64,000 nucleotides of DNA. It comes from Thiothrix unzii (GTDB lineage Bacteria; Pseudomonadota; Gammaproteobacteria; Thiotrichales; Thiotrichaceae). The position numbers were made by a program, and so were the translations under genes. The DNA is taken from positions 3,410,001 to 3,474,000 of the forward strand of contig NZ_CP072793.1 in assembly GCF_017901175.1 (NCBI RefSeq), given 5' to 3'. The notes beneath the pieces are model-generated. The model was not told where the DNA came from. It made no database searches and saw only the letters and a program-made list of their open reading frames with translations. Of this stretch, positions 17,431 to 26,195 are shown in pieces; position 1 is the stretch's first letter, and every line of letters starts with the position of its first letter.

Positions 17431-18717
17431 ATGAAAGTTTTGGTAGTAGGCGGCGGTGGGCGCGAACATGCATTGGCATGGAAAATTGCACAGTCCGGGC
17501 GGGTAAGCGAGGTGCTGGTTGCTCCCGGTAATGCGGGTACGGCGTTAGAACCCAATATGCGCAATGTGCCGATTGCGGCAGAAGACGTGGATGCATTGCT
17601 GGCATACGCGCAGCAACATGCGGTGGAACTGACCGTGGTTGGCCCTGAAGCACCGCTTTCCAAAGGCATCGTGGATAAATTCCGGGCTGCGGGGTTGCGT
17701 TGTTTTGGCCCCACCCAGCAAGCGGCGCAATTGGAATCGTCAAAAGCCTTTGCCAAGGATTTTCTGGCGCGGCATCACATTGCCACTGCCGAATACGCAA
17801 ATTTCACCGAAGTTGAACCGGCGATTGCCTACATCCGCAAAATGGGTGCGCCGATTGTGGTGAAAGCCGACGGGTTGGCGGCGGGCAAGGGCGTGATTTT
17901 GGCGCAAACCGAGGACGAGGCGATTGCAGCGGTGCAGGATATGTTGGCAGGCAATGCCTTCGGTGCAGCGGGCAGTCGCGTGGTGATTGAAGAGTTTTTG
18001 CTGGGTGAAGAAGCCAGTTTCATCGTGATGGTGGATGGCGAACACGTGCTGGCAATGGCGAGTTCGCAAGACCACAAAGCCCGCGATAATGGCGATAAAG
18101 GCCCTAATACTGGTGGTATGGGGGCGTATTCCCCCGCGCCAGTCGTTACCCCGGCGATGCACGAACGCATTATGCAGGAAGTGATTTACCCCACCGTGCG
18201 CGGCATGGCGGCGGATGGCATTCCTTACACCGGTTTTTTGTACGCGGGTGTGATGATTAATGCGCAAGGCGTGCCGAAAGTGCTGGAATTCAATTGCCGC
18301 TTTGGCGACCCCGAAACCCAGCCGATTATGGTGCGTTTGCAGTCCGATTTCGTCGGTTTGCTGGAAGCAGCCTTGGATGCGCGTTTGGATAAAGTGACCG
18401 CAGAATGGGATAGCCGTGCGTCATTGGGCGTGGTGTTGGCGGCTGGCGGCTACCCGGATGCTTATCGCAAGGGTGACAGCATCAGTGGTTTGGAAGCTGC
18501 TGCTAAGCTCGACGGTAAAGTGTTCCATGCAGGAACGTCTGAACAGGACGGGCAAGTTGTTACCAACGGCGGGCGCGTATTGTGCGCAGTCGGTTTGGGT
18601 AATAATGTTACCGAAGCACAGGCGAATGCTTACCAGTTGGTGCAGGCCATTAGCTGGGATGGTGTGTATTATCGCACGGATATTGGGCATCGTGCGGTGG
18701 CACGTGAACAGGGCTGA
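17431..18717 (+). CDS. purD: Phosphoribosylamine-glycine ligase
   Basis: Second step of purine synthesis: joins glycine to phosphoribosylamine using ATP. The 428-aa protein starts MKVLVVGGGGREHALAWK, with the ATP-grasp domain (KADGLAAGKGVILA, DHKARDNGDKGPNTGGMGAYSPAP) and the GARS signature FNCRFGDPETQ. The start at 17431 follows GGGAGC; an upstream in-frame ATG at 17338 would add 31 residues not found in the family. It stands as a single gene; a 9-bp stem lies about 28 bases after the stop. Confidence 0.97.
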   Translation: MKVLVVGGGGREHALAWKIAQSGRVSEVLVAPGNAGTALEPNMRNVPIAAEDVDALLAYAQQHAVELTVVGPEAPLSKGIVDKFRAAGLRCFGPTQQAAQLESSKAFAKDFLARHHIATAEYANFTEVEPAIAYIRKMGAPIVVKADGLAAGKGVILAQTEDEAIAAVQDMLAGNAFGAAGSRVVIEEFLLGEEASFIVMVDGEHVLAMASSQDHKARDNGDKGPNTGGMGAYSPAPVVTPAMHERIMQEVIYPTVRGMAADGIPYTGFLYAGVMINAQGVPKVLEFNCRFGDPETQPIMVRLQSDFVGLLEAALDARLDKVTAEWDSRASLGVVLAAGGYPDAYRKGDSISGLEAAAKLDGKVFHAGTSEQDGQVVTNGGRVLCAVGLGNNVTEAQANAYQLVQAISWDGVYYRTDIGHRAVAREQG

Positions 18718-18744
18718 TTCGCGCCTACGTTAATGTTCCCAAAA

Positions 18745-18779
18745 CGCCACCTTGTTGGATGTAGTCGAGTAAGGTGGCG
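18745..18779. terminator. Stem-loop after purD, possible terminator
   Basis: CGCCACCTT (18745-18753) pairs perfectly with AAGGTGGCG (18771-18779) across a 17-base loop. It lies between the end of purD and the end of the convergent vapC gene. There is no T-run, so intrinsic termination is uncertain. Confidence 0.4.
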
Positions 18780-18842
18780 TAGTGTGGCGCATTGTTGCAA
18801 AGATTGATTCATGGGTGCAACAATACGCCAACACGATTCACG

Positions 18843-19265
18843 CTATAAAAACCAATTTTCAACTTTCACGCCTTGGCATAATTTAAAATGATCCAAGTTA
18901 CGTGTAGCTACGACCAGATTATTAACAAATGCCACTGCTGCAATTTCACCGTCAGCCATTGGAATAGTGATGCCGTTATCACTTGCTCTAGCTGACTCCT
19001 TTCCAAGCCAGTTGGCGGCTTCCTTGTCGAAGGCGATGACTAATAAGCCACGATCTTCAAGTGTCTGCATATAGGCTTCCAACGCTTTACGTTTAGCGCA
19101 AGCCTCCATCTTTTCTATTCCATAGACAAGCTCACGCCACACCGTAGCGGAGGTGCAGACAGAGCCATCGTATTGCTCCAATCGTTCCATCACCCGGACG
19201 TTGGGTTGTTTTTTGGTTGGCTCAGAAATGATACAGGAGTCCAGTAGGTAGATTAGTCCTCCCAT
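18843..19265 (-). CDS. VapC-type PIN-domain toxin
   Basis: A 140-aa PIN-domain ribonuclease toxin. Acidic site residues appear in LLDSCIISE, VWRELVYGIEKM and MADGEIAAVA, followed by ATRNLDHF at the domain end. The start at 19265 gives the usual VapC N-terminus; an ATG 33 bases upstream within the antitoxin frame is less likely. It overlaps the antitoxin gene by 13 bases, typical of a type II toxin-antitoxin operon. First of three vapBC-like pairs in the window. Confidence 0.88.
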   Translation of the reverse strand: MGGLIYLLDSCIISEPTKKQPNVRVMERLEQYDGSVCTSATVWRELVYGIEKMEACAKRKALEAYMQTLEDRGLLVIAFDKEAANWLGKESARASDNGITIPMADGEIAAVAFVNNLVVATRNLDHFKLCQGVKVENWFL

Positions 19266-19528
19266 GAGAAATCCCTTGCTGGTTGGTTCATTCGCCAACT
19301 ACCGATCTCATCATCTGTTAAATCAACCCCACCGTACACATCTCGCCATTCCTTGATACCTAAGAACATGCTGCTTCTTGGTGCTCTCATGGCGTTGAAA
19401 CGTTCCATTGAGATCAATACAGCAACAGGCTTACCATGCCTCGTGAGGTGAATTTCCGCCCCATCTTCAGCTCTATGCACAAGCTGTGTCAGGTGACTTC
19501 TTGCTGCGGCAATTGTTGTTAGTTCCAT
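19253..19528 (-). CDS. Phd/YefM-type antitoxin
   Basis: A 91-aa antitoxin. The N-terminal half has the Phd/YefM fold (TTIAAARSHLTQLVHRAEDG, IHLTRHGKPVAVLISMERF), which binds DNA as a dimer; the C-terminal tail (about residues 55-91) would wrap the PIN toxin encoded immediately downstream. It should neutralise the toxin and repress the operon. The start at 19528 follows GAGGAAT. Confidence 0.87.
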   Translation of the reverse strand: MELTTIAAARSHLTQLVHRAEDGAEIHLTRHGKPVAVLISMERFNAMRAPRSSMFLGIKEWRDVYGGVDLTDDEIGSWRMNQPARDFSWED

Positions 19529-19612
19529 GATATTCCTCGGCTTGCTTAGTTATGTCTATGTAATGGGCATAATCAACCTTAGCAACAATCATGATGCCTG
19601 ACAAGCTTGCCG

Positions 19613-20479
19613 TCAGTATTTGGATGCGACCCGCAAGACATTGCCGTAATACAGCTCTTTACCCGTGGTGGTGCGCATCCATAATTCGCGGATGTCGCAT
19701 CGCTGCGGGGCAAAGTAGTGATGCGCCAAGCGGGTGATTTCTGCCAGACTGATACTCGGTGAATAGGTGTTGAGGATCAGAAAGCCGTTTTTCGCCAGTA
19801 ACCCTTGTGCGCCTTCGATCAGGGCTTCGAGCTTGTTTTCCAGCTTCCATTTTTCGCCTTTCGCGCCTAAACCCCATGCGGGTGGATCCATAATAATGCC
19901 TTGGTAATGCCGTCCGCGTTTGAGTTCGCGCTCGACAAATTTCAGCGCGTCTTCACGTATCCAGTGAATATCGTTTAAACCGCTGCGTTCCATATTGGTG
20001 TGCGCCCAGGTAATCAAGGCTTTTACCGAATCAACGTGCAAGGCTTCTGCCCCGGTTTGGCGTGCGCTACATGATGCAGCACCGGTATACGCAAACAGGT
20101 TGAGAAACCGCCCATCCGCCCGCAGATTTTCGCTGATGTAATCCCAGTTACTGCGCTGTTCGGGGAATAAACCTATGTGTTTAAAACGGGTTAATTCCAG
20201 TTGCAGGCGCAATTGACGGTAGCTGATTTCCCACGTTTTCGGCGCAGCATCGCGTAACGCTTGCCAAGTTCCCGCGTGTTTATCAGTTTCGATGAATTGC
20301 CAGTGGGCGAAGCGTTGCCATTCGCTGAAAGGCTTACCCGGTTTGAAATAGGCTTGCACCTCAGGGCGAATGGTAATGAGGTTGCCCCAGCGTTCCAGCT
20401 TGTTGCCGTTGCCTGCGTCAATGAGTTCGTAATCGTCCCAACCTTGGGTGTAAAGGCGGGGGTTGGTGGTGTCGGGCAT
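19613..20479 (-). CDS. Class I SAM-dependent methyltransferase, RlmI/RlmK (COG1092) type
   Basis: A 288-aa methyltransferase resembling the catalytic part of the RlmI/RlmKL rRNA cytosine or guanine methylases, without an N-terminal PUA or THUMP domain. The SAM-binding region is FLNLFAYTGAASCSARQTGA, an acidic residue follows in ALHVDSV, and the catalytic motif is IIMDPPAWGLG. The substrate is probably a nucleic acid base but cannot be assigned. It shares the short 20480-20553 gap with the divergent MNIO gene. Confidence 0.8.
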   Translation of the reverse strand: MPDTTNPRLYTQGWDDYELIDAGNGNKLERWGNLITIRPEVQAYFKPGKPFSEWQRFAHWQFIETDKHAGTWQALRDAAPKTWEISYRQLRLQLELTRFKHIGLFPEQRSNWDYISENLRADGRFLNLFAYTGAASCSARQTGAEALHVDSVKALITWAHTNMERSGLNDIHWIREDALKFVERELKRGRHYQGIIMDPPAWGLGAKGEKWKLENKLEALIEGAQGLLAKNGFLILNTYSPSISLAEITRLAHHYFAPQRCDIRELWMRTTTGKELYYGNVLRVASKY

Positions 20480-20553
20480 GGTTCGTTGTTACCTGTGTGC
20501 GCATCAGATGGAAATAGCTTATCATCAACAATGAGTAATAACCGAGTATAACC

Positions 20554-21387
20554 ATGCAACAATCACGTTTTCCTGTGTGTGGCGCGGGTTTAGGCTTGCG
20601 CCGCGATCATTTGGACGCGCTGGAGCAACAGGTTCCGGCGTGCATCAACTTCTTTGAAATTGCCCCGGAAAACTGGATTGGAACGGATCGCGTCAGTGCG
20701 CAACGTTTGCGTGCTTTGAGCGAGCGTTTTGGGTTTGTGTGCCACGGTTTGTCATTATCGCTGGGTGGTTTAAATCCACTGAATACCGCGTTGTTACGTG
20801 AAATCAGAACCTTGATGGATGCCCACGGGATTGCGTTGTACAGCGAGCATTTGTCTTGGTGTTCGGATCATGGGCAATTATACGATTTATTGCCGATCCC
20901 CTTTACTGAAGAAGCGGTTAAACATACCGTAGCGCGAATTCGCCAAGCGCAGGATGTATTGGGGCAGCGCATTGCGATTGAAAATGCCTCGTTTTATTTG
21001 CAAGCCCCAATCAGTGAAATGGATGAAGCCAGTTTTATTAATGCGGTGTTGAACGAGGCGGATTGTTGGCTGCATTTGGATGTGAATAATGTGTATGTGA
21101 ATAGCGTGAATCACGCTTATGACCCGCGTGAATTTTTGCGGCAGTTGCCTGCTGAACGGGTGGTTTATATGCACATGGCTGGGCATTACCAGCAAGAGCC
21201 GAATTTATTGATTGATACCCACGGTGAAACGGTGATTGCGCCGGTATGGGAGTTGCTGGATTTTACTTATCAACAGGTTGGGGTGTTACCCACCTTGTTG
21301 GAGCGCGATTACAATATTCCACCGTTAGCGGACTTAGTGCCGGAAGTGGAGCAAATCGCCAGCTTGCAAAGGAAATACGCGCCATGA
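20554..21387 (+). CDS. DUF692 (MNIO, BufB/HvfB-type) iron-dependent oxidative enzyme
   Basis: A 277-aa TIM-barrel protein of the DUF692 family (MNIO), multinuclear non-haem iron enzymes that modify cysteines of ribosomal peptides such as methanobactin and bufferins. Conserved metal-site segments are present: CHGLSLSLGG, SEHLSW, AIENASFYLQ, LHLDVNNVYVNSVNH, MHMAGH and TLLERD. It overlaps the next gene by 4 bases, and that gene encodes the DUF2063 partner, so this is an MbnB/HvfB-HvfC-like pair. The cysteine-rich DUF2282-type precursor that normally precedes such a pair is not present upstream, where only 74 bases separate it from a divergent gene. Confidence 0.9.
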   Translation: MQQSRFPVCGAGLGLRRDHLDALEQQVPACINFFEIAPENWIGTDRVSAQRLRALSERFGFVCHGLSLSLGGLNPLNTALLREIRTLMDAHGIALYSEHLSWCSDHGQLYDLLPIPFTEEAVKHTVARIRQAQDVLGQRIAIENASFYLQAPISEMDEASFINAVLNEADCWLHLDVNNVYVNSVNHAYDPREFLRQLPAERVVYMHMAGHYQQEPNLLIDTHGETVIAPVWELLDFTYQQVGVLPTLLERDYNIPPLADLVPEVEQIASLQRKYAP

Positions 21388-22142
21388 ATGCCACCGAACA
21401 TTACCAACGTACTTTTGCCGCGCACTTGCGTAACCCTGCACTGAATCCACCACCTGCGGGAGTAGACCCGCAGCGCATGGGGGTTTATGTGCGGCTGTTA
21501 TTCAATAATGTGGAAGATTTTCTCAGCGGGTGTTTCCCGGTATTGCGCAGTATTTTGGATAATGCACAGTGGCGCGAATTGGTGCGCCAGTTTTATGCGG
21601 AACATGCGTGCCAGTCACCGTATTTCCGGGAAATTCCGGCAGAATTTGTGCAATGGTTAACGGCGCGGCAAGCGGAGGTGCGTTTAATGGCGCAATTCCC
21701 GTTTTTGCTGGAATTAGCTCATTACGAATGGGTGGAAGTGCCATTATTGCTGGATGATACGCAAGTGGATTGGGCGGCGGTGAATAGTGATGGTGATTTG
21801 CTGGATGAACCATTGGTGTTAAACCCGGTGATGTTGCTGCAAAGTTACCAATATCCGGTGCAGACAATCGCGCCGGATACGTTGCCCAGTGAACCGCAAC
21901 CCACGCACTTACTGTTATTGCGCAATCGTGAAGGGAAAGTGGATTTTGTGGTGCTGAATGCGGTGACTGCACACTTGGTGCAATTGTTGGGGGAAACCAC
22001 AACTGCACGCGAAGCACTATTGCAATTGGCGCAGGCGTTGCAACATCCTGATCCTGAACAGTTATTGGGGTTCGGCATGACCATTTTGCAGCAGTTGCAT
22101 ACCCAGCAAGTCATCTTGGGAACTTCCGCCCATCGGCAATAA
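21384..22142 (+). CDS. DUF2063 (BufC/HvfC-type) partner protein
   Basis: A 252-aa protein of the DUF2063 family, the partner that recruits the precursor peptide to the MNIO enzyme. The N-terminal domain (about residues 1-95) has the recognisable pattern YQRTFAAHLRNP, RMGVYVRLLFNNVEDFLSGCFPVLR and REIPAEFVQWL. The second half (about 110-250) is a more variable domain. It overlaps the MNIO stop (ATGA), so the pair is coupled. The start at 21384 is preferred over longer in-frame options inside the MNIO gene. Confidence 0.88.
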   Translation: MNATEHYQRTFAAHLRNPALNPPPAGVDPQRMGVYVRLLFNNVEDFLSGCFPVLRSILDNAQWRELVRQFYAEHACQSPYFREIPAEFVQWLTARQAEVRLMAQFPFLLELAHYEWVEVPLLLDDTQVDWAAVNSDGDLLDEPLVLNPVMLLQSYQYPVQTIAPDTLPSEPQPTHLLLLRNREGKVDFVVLNAVTAHLVQLLGETTTAREALLQLAQALQHPDPEQLLGFGMTILQQLHTQQVILGTSAHRQ

Positions 22143-22227
22143 GTGCCCGTATTGGTAAACCTAATGTGCCTAAATGCGAAGAATGTGGTATTTAATCGCT
22201 TACAAATCCACTATCGAGGGCGACCCC

Positions 22228-22512
22228 ATGAACATATTCCGCACAAAGCTGTGTGTCAGCTTTGGACTGTTGACGACTAGCGTTTTATTCAGCGGCTGCA
22301 ATGCGATTGCACCCGTGAAAGCCTCACCGGCAACGGCTGCTACACCAGCTAAAGCATCTGATGTCACCGCCAGCAATACCCCAGTGAAAAGCATTGAGGA
22401 AATTGCAAACGAGGCGATGCAAAGTAAAGGGCAATTAAGCCGTGAGCAAATCGACGCATTGATCCGGGCTAATGCTAAGTGCAAGCCGAACGATCCGCGT
22501 TATAACAGTTAA
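22228..22512 (+). CDS. Small predicted lipoprotein downstream of the MNIO pair
   Basis: A 94-aa protein with a clear lipoprotein signal (LLTTSVLFSGC, lipidated Cys24), a low-complexity Ala/Thr/Pro linker, and a C-terminal part SIEEIANEAMQSKGQLSREQIDALIRANAKCKPNDPR. Apart from the lipobox and a signal-peptide cysteine, there is one cysteine, Cys86. It does not look like a DUF2282 bufferin precursor, which has several cysteines in repeated motifs. It starts 85 bases after the DUF2063 gene and ends 6 bases before the AraC gene. Whether it belongs with either is open. Confidence 0.65.
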   Translation: MNIFRTKLCVSFGLLTTSVLFSGCNAIAPVKASPATAATPAKASDVTASNTPVKSIEEIANEAMQSKGQLSREQIDALIRANAKCKPNDPRYNS

Positions 22513-22518
22513 ACCGTT

Positions 22519-23544
22519 ATGGATACCCTTGCGCTGTTATTGATTGGTTTTTCGTTGTTCAGTGCGTTAATTACCGCGCGGACACACTTTCAATGTGCAA
22601 ATTACAAAGGGCAATTGCTCTCGCAAAGCATGGGTATCCTGTTATTGGTGGTATTGGCGGGGCTGCAAGCGGCGCATTTTGCGTATTTGCAGCACGCCTC
22701 GCTGTTTATTCATAGTCCGATGTACGCGGTGTTGCTGTTTGCGGTGGCTCCGACGTTTTACTTGTTTAGCTCCCCGTTATTACACGCAGAAACCACCCCA
22801 CGTTGGTGGCATTTACTGCATTTCGTACCGCTATTAATCGCACCTTGGTTACCGTTTGCTTATGCATTGCCGCTGGCTTTCGCGCTGGGAGCGGGTTATT
22901 TGCTGTGGCTGGCGCGTAGTGTGTATGCCTTGCGGGCGCAGCGTAGTCAGTTTCGACAGGAATTGTGGGCGTTAGCTGGCGTGTTACTGCTGGCGTTACT
23001 GGTATTGCTGTTGGGGCTGGGCTTGCCTTGGTTGTCTGAGCGGGTCTTTTTCAGTGTGTATGCCAGTGCGATTGGCGGTGCATTTTTGCTAATCAGTATG
23101 GCTTTATACACCATGCCGCAGTTACCCACCGAAGTGGTGGAAGCTGCACGTGAAACTTACGCCGTTTCCACCTTGAGCCAAGTTGATTGCGAACAGATGC
23201 TAACCCGGCTGGGTAATTTAATGGATCAGGAACAGGTATACCAAAACCCTGATCTGGATTTGGCGTTATTGGCAGAACGCATGAAGCTTTCCCCGCATCA
23301 ACTATCAGAGCTGATCAATACCCGCATTGGCAAAGGCTTTTCGCGTTACATCCGTGAATATCGGGTGGAAGCTGCCGAAGATTTGCTGCTGGATAAACCG
23401 TCGATGCCGGTATTATCGGTGGGGCTTGAAGTCGGCTTTTCTTCGCAGTCGAATTTCTATGATGCGTTTCGCGAACTGTCTGGGATGACACCGGGACAGT
23501 TTCGGAAGGTACATCAGGTGTTGGCGCAGGGGAGTGGAGACTGA
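22519..23544 (+). CDS. AraC-family regulator with multi-span membrane N-terminus
   Basis: A 341-aa protein with about seven hydrophobic segments in residues 1-200 and an AraC-type double helix-turn-helix at about residues 235-335 (LALLAERMKLSPHQLSELINTRIGKGFSRYIREYRVEAAEDLL, then VGLEVGFSSQSNFYDAFRELSGMTPGQFRK). This layout is known for membrane-bound AraC regulators that sense a lipid, envelope or quorum-type signal; the ligand is unknown. It follows the lipoprotein gene by 6 bases, so the two may be co-transcribed. Confidence 0.85.
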   Translation: MDTLALLLIGFSLFSALITARTHFQCANYKGQLLSQSMGILLLVVLAGLQAAHFAYLQHASLFIHSPMYAVLLFAVAPTFYLFSSPLLHAETTPRWWHLLHFVPLLIAPWLPFAYALPLAFALGAGYLLWLARSVYALRAQRSQFRQELWALAGVLLLALLVLLLGLGLPWLSERVFFSVYASAIGGAFLLISMALYTMPQLPTEVVEAARETYAVSTLSQVDCEQMLTRLGNLMDQEQVYQNPDLDLALLAERMKLSPHQLSELINTRIGKGFSRYIREYRVEAAEDLLLDKPSMPVLSVGLEVGFSSQSNFYDAFRELSGMTPGQFRKVHQVLAQGSGD

Positions 23545-23589
23545 GTGAGGGAGTTATCCGCTACTGCGCAACTTCCTGCTTTTCCAATC

Positions 23590-23621
23590 GGGCAAGGCTA
23601 GAGTATACACAAGCCTTGCCC
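23590..23621. terminator. Bidirectional terminator-like hairpin
   Basis: GGGCAAGGCT (23590-23599) is a perfect inverted repeat with AGCCTTGCCC (23612-23621), with a 12-base loop. It lies between two converging genes, 45 bases past the AraC stop and 16 past the exonuclease stop, so it could end both transcripts. No marked T-run. Confidence 0.6.
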
Positions 23622-23637
23622 ATTGGTGCGTTCCTGC

Positions 23638-25824
23638 TTAATACTTCAATCGTGCATAAAACGTTTTTTGCGCTTCTTCCCGCGCTTGCCGCAAAGTCAG
23701 AATGCCTTTTTCCGCGAGTAACGGAATCAGTTTCAGGAACACTTCCGCCGTCACAATCGAGTCGCCCAGCGCGGTATGCCGCCCGATGACGGTGACGTTA
23801 AAGCGTTCGGCAATCGCTTCCAAGCGGTGCGATTCCTGATTGGGGTGCAGCATAGCGGAAAGCAGCAGGGTATCCAGCACCGGATGATCAAACACAATTC
23901 CCGTGGCTTTTTCTTTGACCTGTAAGCAGCGCATATCGAAAGCGGCATTGTGTGCCACCAATACGGTATCTTGCGCAAAGGTGTGGAAGGCAGGCAGCAC
24001 TTGCCCGATGGTGGGTTGGCCTTTGACCATTTCCGGCTTGATGCCGTGGATGGGGATAGTTTCGGCAGGAATCGTGCGCTTCGGGTCAACCAGTTGATCG
24101 AAGAATTCTTGCTGCAACAGCTTGCCGTTAACAATGCGTACCGCGCCTACCTGAATGATTTCGTCGCCGCCCGCCGGATTAAGTCCCGTGGTTTCGGTGT
24201 CAAATACGGTGTAAGTCAGTTCAGTTAACAAGCGATCTTCCAACGAGCGTGATTGTTCGGAGCTTTGGAATAGGTCGAAATCGTAGTATTCCGGGCGGCT
24301 TTCATTGCGTAAGAACGTAGCGGAAGCCAGCTCTTCCTGCGGCGCGGCAAGCGGTAGTAAAAAGCGGAAAAATGCGCGTACTCCATCGGCATCACGTTCG
24401 TACCAAGAGTCGCCGCCGTGGCGCGTGAGCACGTCTTGCACCGTCAATGATAGGGTTTCTGAGCCGGAACGGATTTGTTCTAACTCCCAGTTCATCATGG
24501 CTTTGATGTCGGGTGTTTGCGGTGTCCACAGCAAATCCAGTTGAGCACGCTGCGCGTTTTCGGCGAGGCGCAATTGCACCGTATCAACCCCGCACTCGAT
24601 ATTTAAGCGGCTACTCAGGTGTACCAATGCCTGTAACAGCGAGAAGCTTTCAACCTTTAACCACAACGAAGTATCCACCGCATCCCACTCGGCACGTACT
24701 GGCAAACTGGTTTCGATGCGGCGCACGGCAGCTTCAATGAAATCCGCACCAAGCATGTCTTCGAGCGGCCAACGTGAGCGCAAATTGTTGGTGGAAGAGG
24801 TCTGCATTTCATCAATGCGTTTTCCCAGCCCCTGAATTTCTTCACGAATCACGTGTAGTAAACGCTCACGCATCTCGACTTCAATATCGGGGTATTCCAG
24901 CACTTCGACGGCGGCTTGCGCATTTGCCAGTGCGGCGCGGCTACCTTCGGTCAGGCTGTACAGCACCCGGTCTTTTTCTGAGTCGGCCTCAAATTCGCGG
25001 GTAATATTGTCGAGCATCAGCACGAAGCCGGTAAGGTCGTTACTCACGGCAATATCCGCAGCACCATCTGGCGATTGCACCGCGCGTACCGGAGCCATTT
25101 GTACCCGCAGCAATTGCCCCGCATGGGTGGTGGTAACAAATTGTGCGGAAGGGCTGGCAGCACCGCGTTGCAGGCGATGTTGAATATTTTCCAGCGCGTG
25201 TGTCACTAATTTGCGGTCAAAAACACTGTAAATCGAACGTCCTAAGCCCACCAGTTCTGCACCACCTGCGACACCGGGAGCTTTAGATAAGGCGCGGAAT
25301 TGCATTCGGGCGCGGTTGTTGTACAGCAAAATGCGCCCGTCTAAATTGCACACTACCACGCTCTTGGTTAACTCTGACATTAACGCCGCGAGGCGGCTTT
25401 TTTCCATTTCGGTATTGCGGCTGGCTTCCTGCACGCGCACATCCATTTCCGAACGCAAGGCTTCGCGCTGCTCCACCAGTTGATTAAACAGATCAGTCAG
25501 ACGGCGATTTTCCACGCTGCCTTGCGCCACTAAGCGGCGTTTGACATCCGTTCCCAGCAACACTTGCGCCTCTTCCGCCAACCGTGCCGGTGCGGTCATA
25601 AAGTAGGCCACCAGTTGCCGCAATACCGCCCCAACCGCCGCCAGCGATACCGCCCACATCACCACCAATAACACCACCCGTGGCCCCACAGCATTGATCA
25701 CTGCTTCACGATCCGGCTCTTCCAGTGCCGCCCAAATCAGGCCGCCTGTCACCAATAGCCACACCAAACACACCACCCCGACAATGCCGACCCCGATAAT
25801 AATGCGCCAATCGACCTTTCTCAT
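23638..25824 (-). CDS. Membrane PAS protein with C-terminal DnaQ-like 3'-5' exonuclease domain
   Basis: A 728-aa protein. Two N-terminal membrane helices (about residues 7-31 and 50-72), a HAMP-like linker, a PAS domain (about 130-270, SVVVCNLDGRILLYNNRARMQF), a kinase-like central region without a recognisable phosphoacceptor or full ATPase motifs, and a C-terminal DEDDh exonuclease domain (about 535-715). Its catalytic motifs are YTVFDTETTGLNP, VLVAHNAAFDMR and HTALGDSIVTA. It overlaps the receiver gene by 4 bases in an operon with a transporter-histidine kinase. Such exonuclease genes are seen beside sodium:solute symporter sensors in other Proteobacteria, but how a nuclease joins this signalling is unknown. 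Confidence 0.85.
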   Translation of the reverse strand: MRKVDWRIIIGVGIVGVVCLVWLLVTGGLIWAALEEPDREAVINAVGPRVVLLVVMWAVSLAAVGAVLRQLVAYFMTAPARLAEEAQVLLGTDVKRRLVAQGSVENRRLTDLFNQLVEQREALRSEMDVRVQEASRNTEMEKSRLAALMSELTKSVVVCNLDGRILLYNNRARMQFRALSKAPGVAGGAELVGLGRSIYSVFDRKLVTHALENIQHRLQRGAASPSAQFVTTTHAGQLLRVQMAPVRAVQSPDGAADIAVSNDLTGFVLMLDNITREFEADSEKDRVLYSLTEGSRAALANAQAAVEVLEYPDIEVEMRERLLHVIREEIQGLGKRIDEMQTSSTNNLRSRWPLEDMLGADFIEAAVRRIETSLPVRAEWDAVDTSLWLKVESFSLLQALVHLSSRLNIECGVDTVQLRLAENAQRAQLDLLWTPQTPDIKAMMNWELEQIRSGSETLSLTVQDVLTRHGGDSWYERDADGVRAFFRFLLPLAAPQEELASATFLRNESRPEYYDFDLFQSSEQSRSLEDRLLTELTYTVFDTETTGLNPAGGDEIIQVGAVRIVNGKLLQQEFFDQLVDPKRTIPAETIPIHGIKPEMVKGQPTIGQVLPAFHTFAQDTVLVAHNAAFDMRCLQVKEKATGIVFDHPVLDTLLLSAMLHPNQESHRLEAIAERFNVTVIGRHTALGDSIVTAEVFLKLIPLLAEKGILTLRQAREEAQKTFYARLKY

Positions 25825-26195
25825 GCGCCCGTCTCCAGCAAGGTTTTAACTTTCTGTACCAGCTCTTTGGTGGAAAACGGTTTAATCATGTAAGCGTTCG
25901 CACCCAAGGCCAAACCTTTGGATAAATCCGTGTCACGTCCTTTTGCGGTTAACATCAGGATTAACACCTTGGCGCACAGTGGGTTAGCCCGCACACTTTG
26001 GCAGACTTCCAGTCCGGTTTTCTTGGGCATCATTACATCGAGTAATACCAAGTGCGGTTGTTCACGCACGATGGTATCGAGTGCTTCTTGTCCATCACGT
26101 GCGACTAACACGTTGAAACCTTCACGTTTTAACAGGTATTCCAGCGAAATCACGATATTGGGTTCGTCATCCGCAATCAAAATGGTCTGGCTCAT
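25821..26195 (-). CDS. Receiver-only response regulator
   Basis: A 124-aa stand-alone receiver domain with no output domain. The phosphorylation site is Asp53 (VLLDVMMPKKTG), with Asp9/Asp10, the Thr of LMLTAKG and the Lys of MIKPFS all in place. It overlaps both neighbours by 4 bases: the kinase upstream and the PAS/exonuclease downstream. It is therefore the probable phosphoacceptor for the transporter-kinase and may pass the signal by protein contact. Confidence 0.93.
   Translation of the reverse strand: MSQTILIADDEPNIVISLEYLLKREGFNVLVARDGQEALDTIVREQPHLVLLDVMMPKKTGLEVCQSVRANPLCAKVLILMLTAKGRDTDLSKGLALGANAYMIKPFSTKELVQKVKTLLETGA

Noticed and set aside
17740-18245. Minus-strand frame of about 175 codons inside purD
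   Set aside because: His/Arg-rich translation with no family pattern; a shadow of the conserved ATP-grasp gene.
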